Shown: positions 6,710 through 12,835 of the stretch, in pieces
How positions within the stretch are numbered: position 1 is the stretch's first letter
Layout of the letters: the number at the start of each line of letters is the position of its first letter
Assembly (NCBI GenBank): GCA_964352225.1
Contig: CAYGRM010000184.1
Span: forward strand, 1 to 12,835
Length of the DNA: 12,835 bases
Direction: 5' to 3'
Source: CAJQQY01 sp964352225
Lineage (GTDB): Bacteria > Bacteroidota > Bacteroidia > Chitinophagales > Saprospiraceae
Notes under the pieces: model-generated
Databases searched by the model: none
What the model was told of the DNA's origin: nothing
What the model saw: only the letters and a program-made list of their open reading frames with translations
Position numbers and translations under genes: made by a program

Positions 6710-7825
6710 ATGATTATTGGAGTACCAAAGGAGATTAAAAATAACGAAAACAGAGTCGCACTTACCCCTGCAGGAGCGCTAGAGTTTACCAAACGAGGAC
6801 ATACCGTATATATTCAATCTACGGCAGGTTTGGGAAGTGGATTTTCTGACCAAGATTATATAAATGCTGGAGCTAAAATCAAAAAAACAATTGAGGAAAC
6901 TTATGATGTAGCTGAAATGATCATGAAGGTTAAAGAGCCAATCAAGTCTGAATACAAATTAATCAAAGAAGATCAATTAGTATTCACTTATTTTCACTTT
7001 GCTTCTCACAAACCATTAACAACTGCAATGATCAAAAGTAAAGCAGTTTGTCTTGCATATGAAACAGTTGAATTATCAGATCGATCTCTACCTTTGTTGG
7101 TTCCGATGTCAGAGGTAGCTGGCCGAATGGCAATCCAGCAGGGAGCTAAATATTTGGAAAAACCTGCTAAAGGAAGAGGAGTATTGTTAGGTGGTGTTCC
7201 AGGTGTACCTCCTGGGAAGGTATTAGTACTCGGAGGAGGAATTGTTGGAACTCAAGCTGCTAAAATGGCTGCTGGTTTGGGAGCAAGTGTAACCATATTA
7301 GATATAAACTTATCTCGATTAAGATATTTGAATGATGTTATGCCTGCCAATGTAATTACCATGTATTCGAATGAATATAATATCCGTAATTTAATCCAAA
7401 CACATGATCTAATTGTAGGTGCAGTATTAATTCCAGGAGCGAAAGCACCTAACTTAATTACTCGTGATATGTTGAAATTAATGCGGCCAGGAACTGTTTT
7501 GGTTGATGTTGCAGTTGATCAAGGAGGATGTATGGAAACAACTAAACCAACTACCCATGAAAAACCAACTTTCATCATTGATGATGTGGTTCACTATTCA
7601 GTAGCAAATATGCCTGGAGCAGTTCCTTATACTTCTACTGTTGCATTGACCAATGCTACTTTACCATATGCTGTTCAATTAGCTCAAAAAGGTTGGAAAC
7701 AAGCATGTAATGAAAATCATAGCTTGAAATTAGGACTGAATGTGATCAAAGGAAAAGTAGTCTACGAAGGAGTAGCAGAAGCATTTGGTTTAAAATTGCA
7801 TGATGTGGAAGAATTTTTGAAATAG
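6710..7825 (+). CDS. ald: Alanine dehydrogenase
   Basis: A 371-residue cytoplasmic enzyme that interconverts L-alanine and pyruvate + ammonia with NAD+/NADH, linking amino-acid use to central carbon and nitrogen metabolism. The length equals characterised Ald proteins, and key residues fall at the standard positions: Arg15 and Lys75 (pyruvate binding, in KVKEP), His96 (in FTYFHFASH) and Asp270 (in VDVAVDQGG) for catalysis. The Rossmann motif GGGIVG is at 175-180, and Asp198 (TILDIN) selects NAD over NADP. The N-terminal signature MIIGVPKEIKNNENRVALTP is clear. I chose the ATG at 6710. A longer in-frame reading from 6587 would add 41 residues that are not family-like and that contain the -7 element. 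The gene is monocistronic: its own promoter lies upstream and a hairpin terminator follows. The sigma-54/small-RNA unit 240 bases upstream could be connected to nitrogen control, but that is inference. Confidence 0.97.
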   Translation: MIIGVPKEIKNNENRVALTPAGALEFTKRGHTVYIQSTAGLGSGFSDQDYINAGAKIKKTIEETYDVAEMIMKVKEPIKSEYKLIKEDQLVFTYFHFASHKPLTTAMIKSKAVCLAYETVELSDRSLPLLVPMSEVAGRMAIQQGAKYLEKPAKGRGVLLGGVPGVPPGKVLVLGGGIVGTQAAKMAAGLGASVTILDINLSRLRYLNDVMPANVITMYSNEYNIRNLIQTHDLIVGAVLIPGAKAPNLITRDMLKLMRPGTVLVDVAVDQGGCMETTKPTTHEKPTFIIDDVVHYSVANMPGAVPYTSTVALTNATLPYAVQLAQKGWKQACNENHSLKLGLNVIKGKVVYEGVAEAFGLKLHDVEEFLK

Positions 7826-7857
7826 GATTTTTTCTATAGATTTTATTTACAAAAGCA

Positions 7858-7892
7858 AAAAGGTGTTGACAATAATATTGTCAACACCTTTT
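7858..7892. terminator. Bidirectional terminator between ald and the hydroxylase gene
   Basis: Arms 7858-7874 and 7876-7892 are perfect 17-base reverse complements around a single central base, forming a 35-base near-palindrome. The arms end in AAAA on the left and TTTT on the right. It lies midway between two convergent stop codons, so each gene would be terminated by the same hairpin. Confidence 0.85.
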
Positions 7893-7916
7893 GTAATTGT
7901 ATTGTTATATTCTTTT

Positions 7917-8519
7917 TTATTTATACTGTGCATTTAAAATAGTCGATCTCACCCATTCATTTGGAATCATATCAATTGTTAGATTGATTCTTTCCGTTTT
8001 TCCATGATTGTTTATTTTATGTGGATCAGTTAACCGAAGATACCAGCATTCTCCAAGCTGCATGGGAACTATTTTTCCATTCAAAAAGAACTCTACAAAA
8101 TCATTGGTAATAATCGGAATGGTCAGTCTGATCACAGACTTTTCTACTTCTAAGCCTAAGGTTGGATCAGTATGCTCTTTAACTACTGCTCCTGGAGCTA
8201 GTCTTAATAACCTGACTAAATTTACTTTAGTATGCTCTCGAAAAAAATCAATCACACTCAGGATATAAGGACACTTTTTCAGAACGGAGGTATCCATCCA
8301 ATCTGTCCAAGAACCATCTGCAAAATCCACAGCAGGGGGCGGAAAAGGTAAAGAGGTATCTACCAAATGAGCAGGAGATCGAAGTGGTAGGGAATCATAA
8401 TAAATGAAACTTCCTAGATTAAGTGCTTTGATCTCGGCTGCCATTTTTTTTTCATCAAAAGTAAAAGGTAATTTTACTCGATCATAGATCATATCAGCAG
8501 GTGTACTTAATTGAGACAT
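7917..8519 (-). CDS. Aspartyl/asparaginyl beta-hydroxylase-like 2OG-Fe(II) dioxygenase
   Basis: A 200-residue protein with the core of the Asp/Asn beta-hydroxylase family: a 2-oxoglutarate, Fe(II) and O2-dependent enzyme on a double-stranded beta-helix. The metal-binding triad appears as His116-x-Asp118 (KEHTDP) and a distal His167 (in LTDPHKINN). Arg177 (KTERINLTID) is placed to bind the 2-oxoglutarate carboxylate, and GECWYLRLTDPHKINN matches the family's G-x-x-W-x3-x-D-x-H-x-x-N pattern. Arg131 (VIRLTIPI) lies on the core strand. There is no signal peptide or membrane segment, so it is cytoplasmic. Bacterial relatives act on free amino acids, peptides or proteins; the substrate here is unknown. 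The gene lies 193 bases downstream of, and in the same direction as, the giant adhesin-like gene. Co-transcription is possible but unproven. The ATG at 8519 gives the expected length. Confidence 0.85.
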   Translation of the reverse strand: MSQLSTPADMIYDRVKLPFTFDEKKMAAEIKALNLGSFIYYDSLPLRSPAHLVDTSLPFPPPAVDFADGSWTDWMDTSVLKKCPYILSVIDFFREHTKVNLVRLLRLAPGAVVKEHTDPTLGLEVEKSVIRLTIPIITNDFVEFFLNGKIVPMQLGECWYLRLTDPHKINNHGKTERINLTIDMIPNEWVRSTILNAQYK

Positions 8520-8625
8520 ATTTTCATTGGAATTTAAGATTGTTAAATGTCAAGTAAAATAGTAAATTAATTAATTTTTTATTATATAAAATCTTATATT
8601 AATTTCAAAAAAGATCAACGAATAG

Positions 8626-8651
8626 GAGTTTAAATTATGTCTTTTAAACTC
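8626..8651. repeat. Small hairpin downstream of the adhesin gene
   Basis: gagtttaaa (8626-8634) and tttaaactc (8643-8651) form a nine-bp stem with an eight-base loop, 62 bases past the leftward stop codon. Read leftward, the nearest T-run (six T, revcomp of 8607-8612) begins about 13 bases after the stem, so it is at best a weak terminator. The remainder of the 8520-8712 gap is featureless AT-rich DNA. Confidence 0.4.
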
Positions 8652-8712
8652 AGCAAATATTCTTTGATTTTATCACCACCACCTTTTGCAAATATCTTGT
8701 TATAAAATAAAA

Positions 8713-11700
8713 CTATCGAATCAAAGTTACATTTCCTTTCATCAAATATTCTTCACCACCAAAACATTTTAACTCTACATAATATCCAAAAACATCTGGA
8801 GGAACTATTTTTCCATTAACTTTTCCATCCCATCCTTCGCTTAAGTTTTTGGTTTCAAAAACCTTTTCCCCCCATCGATTAAAAATAACAAAGTTTACTT
8901 CTTCAATAGAATTTCCACGAACAAAAAGTTTATCATTCACTCCGTCATCATTTGGGGTAAATGCTTTAGGTACAAAAACATAAGGCTCTTCACATCTTGA
9001 TTGTTCGAAAACAAAAATCGTGATGCTATCTTTATACATACATCCAAAAGAGGGATCTTCAACTTCCACATAATATGTCGTGGTTATTTGAGGAGTCACA
9101 TTTGGATTAGAAACTTCACACCCCTCAATAGTTTCGTCGCAAGGAGTCCAATTATATATCCAATCTGAATTTTCGGTTATATTTAGTTGTACTAATTCTC
9201 CTCCATTGATTGAATCGAAATTGGAGGTCAACTCAATTATTGTTTCCAAATCTAGCACATTAATTTGGATGGTATCTTCATATGTACAACCAAATTGGTT
9301 CTCAATTAACAAGGAATATTCCGTGGTTTCGAGTGGACTAAAAACGGGAGTCGAAGTATTATTATCTATAATAATTCCTTCCTGTGGCATCCAAGTATAT
9401 TCTAGATCAGCTATCGGACTTAAAGGCCCTAAGTTAACTTCTACTTGTAGGGAGTCACCATAACACAAAGTAACCTCTTCTGTTAAGTCTGCTAAAATTG
9501 CATAGCTCGTAATTTCTATGCTATCACTTAAGGTACATCCAGCATCATCACTTACCTGCACATAATAGATGGCATTATTAATTGGCGAAGCTGTAAAAAC
9601 AGATTGTTCACCCAATACATTTTGGAAGTCAGCTTGATCAGACCAAATGTAATTTAAAGCATTGTTACTAACCGCAAATAAGTCTAATGACAAATCGCAA
9701 ATAATTGTATCCGATGGATAATTCCAATCTAAATCTATCGGTTGAGTTGGAATCACAACATTAACTTTTCTCACCTCATTACAGGTAACATTATTTGGAC
9801 TGGTAATAGTTACAAAGTACTCAGTTGATGCTAAAGGAGTAGCCAATGGATTATAAAAATTGGCTGAATCCAAACTAGCACTTGGACTCCAATTATAAAA
9901 TAAATCCGGGTTTCCATCTGGATTCAAATAAACGGACTCTAGATCACAAAGCTTAATGGTATCTTGAAGTGTTTCAATTTCGATAATATCAATAATTACT
10001 GTATTAGTAATGGAATCGATACAACCATCATCAGAAGTGACAATCAGTTGCACATCAACCGTATCAGCAGCTGGAAAATTAAAAGTAGGATTTTGATCCA
10101 TAGCTGAAAAACCATTATCAATCGTCCAATTCCAATCAGAAATATTTCCAGAATATGAAGATGTATCAGAAAACTCAATAACCGCACTATCAGAGCAAAT
10201 AACCAATTCCCATTCAAAACCAGCAGTCAATGGATTAGTGGGAACATTAAACGATACTGATCTTTCTTCGACACAACCATTTCCAACATTCGTAATAGAA
10301 ACATTATAAACTACTGAGGAATCTGGATCTGCAAAAGGATTCGCACTTAAGGTATCACCAGCAAGTCCAGTTCCTGGCGACCAATGATAAGCATAATTCG
10401 GATTACTGTCAGGATTTAAAAAGACTCCATTTCCATTGCACGAAGCAACGGCTGATGGAATACTTACATCATCCATGATACTAATGTCAAATTCATTATT
10501 GAGCGTATCCATGCAACCATGAGCTGTAGTAATAATCAATTGAACATTAACTGGCATTCCTGAGTAAAAAGTAAATATTGGATTTTGTTCATCAGAAACT
10601 TGAGAGTTAACCAACCAATCCCAAGCAATAATATTTCCAGAGAAAACAGACTGATCATTTAATTGTAAAACCGCGCTATCAATACAATTTAAATACTCCA
10701 CCTCAAAATCTGCTTGAAGAGGAATATCTGGAACTAAAATCTCAACAGTACGAGTAAGCGTACAATTTCCATTAGTAACAGTTACTGAGTAATTGGTAGT
10801 CTGAGTCAAATTTGACACATAAGGACTCGCAATATTAGTCCCGCTTAATCCAGCGGATGGAGCCCAGATATAATCGTAATCTGGATTTCCTCCAGGATTC
10901 AAAGTTATCCCTCCGGTAGAGCAATAAATAATTGAACCTGGCACATTGATGTCAATTAAATTAACTTCTATTTCTTCACTTGAAGTAGCTGTACATCCAT
11001 TCTCTGTTGTTACGGTCAATTCAGCAATAATCGTTTCACTTTCATTTAACGTAATGACTGGATTTTGCAAATCAGAAATAACCGTATTATTTCCAGTAAA
11101 AGTCCAGTCCCAATTTGTAATTGTATTGTTAGAATTAACGGTCGTATCAGTAAATTCAATAACTGCATTGTCCGTGCAATCATCAAATACAAAAGTAAAA
11201 CCCGGTTCTAACGGTTCATCCGGAACAATTACTTCAACTGTACGAGTTATCTCACACGGCCCATCTGACACGGTAACTGAATAAATTGTTGTACTAGATG
11301 GATTGGCAAATGGATTAGGTGCATTGACATTATCCAATCCTGTTCCGGGCGACCATTGATAATCATAGGAAATATTTCCTCCAGGGTTTAAGGATACTCC
11401 AGAGGCGTTACAGTCTACAATTGTATCTTGAATATTAATATCAATTAGGTTAATGTCAATTGATTGAGTAGTGCTTCCTACACATCCATTATTAGTGATA
11501 ACTTCTAACACAACCACTAAGTTTTGACTTTCATCAATAGTGATACTTGGACTTGAAATATTAGAAGAGTCTCCATTACTAAATTGCCAATTCCAAGTAA
11601 TTATCTGCCCCGGTGCAAAAGTAGATTGATCTTCAAAATCAATAACCGCAACATCAGTACAATCATCAATTAAAAATGAAAAGTCAGGATCAAGTGGCGT

Positions 11701-12835
11701 AGTTGGAACGACCACTTCTATGGTTTGAATAACTTCGCAAGCTCCATCACTAACCTCAACGGTATAAGTCGTAGTACTCAATGGAAAGGCAAAAGGGCTA
11801 GCAACATCATCGTTGGTCAATCCAGCACTTGGTGACCAGCTATAAGTATGATTTGGATTACCACCTGGGTTTAGTTGAATGGGGTTTCCATCGCATAAAA
11901 CTACTTGACTTGGAATATCTACTTCCAATAAGTTCACTTCAATCACCTCTGAAAATGAACCATCACAACCATCTTCTGTCACAACCTCCAAGGTAACTTC
12001 AAGTATTATATTTCCATCAATGATTATGGTTGGATTCTCTAAGTTAGAAGTTGTTCCATTACTGAATATCCAATTCCACTCTACTACATTTCCAAGTGAA
12101 TATTGAGTTTCATCATAAAATTGGATTACCGCTTCATCTATACAGTCGCTCACATTGTATGAAAAATCAGCCATCAGAGGTATCTCGGGAACCAAAACCG
12201 TTACACATGCTTCTTCTACACAACTTCCATTCGTAACGGTAACACAATATTCAGTTGTCTCAATTGGGTTCGCAATCGGATTCGCAATTGCTGCATTATT
12301 TAAAGTAGCAGCAGGAGACCAAGAATAGGTATAATTTGGATTTCCTCCCGGATTTAAATTTACTGGTACTCCGCTACATTTTATTATTTCATTTTGAGGT
12401 AAATTAAAAGAAAATGATTCGACTTCAATAGTATCAACAAAAATATCTGTACAGCCTTCCACCGTTTGAACTTGGTATTGGATTATCAAACTAGTTCCTG
12501 CCTGAACGATAATTGAGGTATTTGGATTATTAGAAAATTGTCCATTGGAAAATGAATAGAACCAATTATTGATATTTCCGGCAGGAGTTGAATTATCTGT
12601 AAAAGAAATTGTTATATCATCATTGTCGCAATCAATTACTTCATAATTAAAGTTGGCTATAACTGGCTCATCAGGCACAATTACGTTGACCGTTTTTTCT
12701 ACTTTACAGTCATTATTATTTGGGTCAGAAATAAATACCGTATAAGTTGTGGAAAGAGGCGGGCTGGCAACTGGCGAAACTGCAAATTCATCATCTAGAA
12801 AAGTAGAAGGTGACCATTCATAAGTTAAATTAGGA
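8713..12835 (-). CDS. Giant PKD/Ig-repeat T9SS adhesin-like protein, 5' end cut off
   Basis: The frame is open from the TAG at 8713-8715 to the right edge, giving about 1373 visible residues. The N-terminus, with its signal peptide, is outside the window. From the edge inward come the end of one repeat unit, six complete units of 161-164 residues, three further Ig-like modules (8980-9732), and an 88-residue C-terminal gliding-motility-associated/type B sorting domain. Each unit holds a PKD-like domain (ADFxxxxxDC, then W-[NDF]-W) and an Ig-like module (LNPGGNPxYxYxWSPxxGL, PLxTTxYxVxVxxGxC, VxVPxxPL). The protein should be exported across the inner membrane and then by the type IX secretion system, and displayed on or released from the surface, with likely roles in adhesion, gliding or matrix formation. 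It is acidic and rich in Asn/Asp/Thr, with little Lys or Arg outside the C-terminal domain, and each unit has regularly placed cysteines. A GTG at 12678 is not the real start, because the same repeat pattern continues upstream. Confidence 0.93.
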   Translation of the reverse strand, partial: PNLTYEWSPSTFLDDEFAVSPVASPPLSTTYTVFISDPNNNDCKVEKTVNVIVPDEPVIANFNYEVIDCDNDDITISFTDNSTPAGNINNWFYSFSNGQFSNNPNTSIIVQAGTSLIIQYQVQTVEGCTDIFVDTIEVESFSFNLPQNEIIKCSGVPVNLNPGGNPNYTYSWSPAATLNNAAIANPIANPIETTEYCVTVTNGSCVEEACVTVLVPEIPLMADFSYNVSDCIDEAVIQFYDETQYSLGNVVEWNWIFSNGTTSNLENPTIIIDGNIILEVTLEVVTEDGCDGSFSEVIEVNLLEVDIPSQVVLCDGNPIQLNPGGNPNHTYSWSPSAGLTNDDVASPFAFPLSTTTYTVEVSDGACEVIQTIEVVVPTTPLDPDFSFLIDDCTDVAVIDFEDQSTFAPGQIITWNWQFSNGDSSNISSPSITIDESQNLVVVLEVITNNGCVGSTTQSIDINLIDINIQDTIVDCNASGVSLNPGGNISYDYQWSPGTGLDNVNAPNPFANPSSTTIYSVTVSDGPCEITRTVEVIVPDEPLEPGFTFVFDDCTDNAVIEFTDTTVNSNNTITNWDWTFTGNNTVISDLQNPVITLNESETIIAELTVTTENGCTATSSEEIEVNLIDINVPGSIIYCSTGGITLNPGGNPDYDYIWAPSAGLSGTNIASPYVSNLTQTTNYSVTVTNGNCTLTRTVEILVPDIPLQADFEVEYLNCIDSAVLQLNDQSVFSGNIIAWDWLVNSQVSDEQNPIFTFYSGMPVNVQLIITTAHGCMDTLNNEFDISIMDDVSIPSAVASCNGNGVFLNPDSNPNYAYHWSPGTGLAGDTLSANPFADPDSSVVYNVSITNVGNGCVEERSVSFNVPTNPLTAGFEWELVICSDSAVIEFSDTSSYSGNISDWNWTIDNGFSAMDQNPTFNFPAADTVDVQLIVTSDDGCIDSITNTVIIDIIEIETLQDTIKLCDLESVYLNPDGNPDLFYNWSPSASLDSANFYNPLATPLASTEYFVTITSPNNVTCNEVRKVNVVIPTQPIDLDWNYPSDTIICDLSLDLFAVSNNALNYIWSDQADFQNVLGEQSVFTASPINNAIYYVQVSDDAGCTLSDSIEITSYAILADLTEEVTLCYGDSLQVEVNLGPLSPIADLEYTWMPQEGIIIDNNTSTPVFSPLETTEYSLLIENQFGCTYEDTIQINVLDLETIIELTSNFDSINGGELVQLNITENSDWIYNWTPCDETIEGCEVSNPNVTPQITTTYYVEVEDPSFGCMYKDSITIFVFEQSRCEEPYVFVPKAFTPNDDGVNDKLFVRGNSIEEVNFVIFNRWGEKVFETKNLSEGWDGKVNGKIVPPDVFGYYVELKCFGGEEYLMKGNVTLIR
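8716..8979 (-). other. Type B T9SS C-terminal sorting domain
   Basis: The last 88 residues match the gliding-motility-associated C-terminal (CHU_C) family. AFTPNDDGVNDKLFVRG opens the domain, FNRWGEKVFE lies in the middle, and W-D-G-K-x2-G-K-x-V-P-P-D-V-F-G-Y-Y and GNVTLIR close it. The domain directs the protein to the type IX translocon in Bacteroidota. Type B signals are commonly linked to PorP/SprF-like partners; no such gene is in this window. Confidence 0.95.
9733..12657 (-). repeat. Six tandem ~486-bp coding repeats (PKD + Ig-like)
   Basis: Units run 12657-12172, 12171-11689, 11688-11206, 11205-10714, 10713-10225 and 10224-9733 (486, 483, 483, 492, 489 and 492 bp). A seventh, partial unit reaches the window edge. 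The DNA copy of the LNP(G/D) motif recurs at 12350, 11867, 11384, 10895, 10412 and 9920. The units are clearly diverged at protein level, so the duplications are old or strongly diversified rather than recent. Four cysteines recur per unit: the DC near position 10, a GC near 69, one near 93 and one near 145. Confidence 0.9.

Noticed and set aside
8008..8268. 86-codon + strand open frame within the hydroxylase gene
   Set aside because: It is fully antisense to a gene with intact catalytic motifs and has no recognisable features of its own.
9733..12657. CRISPR-like or non-coding tandem array
   Set aside because: The period of about 486 bp, unbroken reading frame and protein-level rather than DNA-level conservation show coding domain repeats, not spacers and repeats.
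12676..12678. GTG as the start of the adhesin gene
   Set aside because: The same frame stays open to the window edge and encodes another copy of the repeat (YEWSPSTF, PLSTTYTVFIS, VNVIVPDEP), so the gene begins further right.

Overview
The window is AT-rich chromosomal DNA from a member of the Bacteroidota, probably a marine or environmental lineage of the Saprospiria/Chitinophagia/Cytophagia type. The signs are a giant surface protein ending in the gliding-motility-associated (type B) sorting domain of the type IX secretion system, a large WG-repeat protein, a lipoprotein of a Bacteroidota-type family, TAnnTTTG-type promoter elements, and no clear Shine-Dalgarno sites before the genes. The genus cannot be fixed from this sequence.

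Layout. Bases 1-278 hold no convincing gene. A strong rightward intrinsic terminator (64-99) there probably ends a gene left of the window. Next come two rightward genes for exported proteins of unknown function: a lipoprotein (279-1694) and a 1176-residue WG-repeat protein (1831-5361), separated by an unusually long hairpin (1701-1779). The WG gene converges on a leftward RluA-family pseudouridine synthase gene (5475-6188). The gap between them is one large inverted repeat running from stop codon to stop codon.

The 449-base stretch between the pseudouridine synthase and alanine dehydrogenase genes is the most unusual part. It carries a near-perfect sigma-54 (-24/-12) promoter, followed about 50-80 bases later by a textbook intrinsic terminator. 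Together they define a candidate small RNA of about 69 nt. Two short palindromes lie upstream and a 17-bp hairpin downstream, before the alanine dehydrogenase gene's own TATATTTG element.

Alanine dehydrogenase (ald, 6710-7825) is complete, with all catalytic residues. It converges on a leftward aspartyl/asparaginyl beta-hydroxylase-like gene (7917-8519), with a 35-base near-perfect palindrome between them acting as a two-way terminator. The rest of the window (8713 to the right edge, leftward) is the 3' part of a giant adhesin-like gene. It has at least six tandem units of about 162 residues (PKD domain plus Ig-like module), then three further Ig-like modules and the type IX sorting domain. 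Its 5' end lies outside the window.

Functional picture: mostly a cell-envelope neighbourhood (lipoprotein, WG protein, T9SS adhesin) interleaved with housekeeping genes (RNA modification, alanine catabolism). The genes do not form one obvious pathway. The candidate sigma-54 RNA is the best lead for something undescribed.
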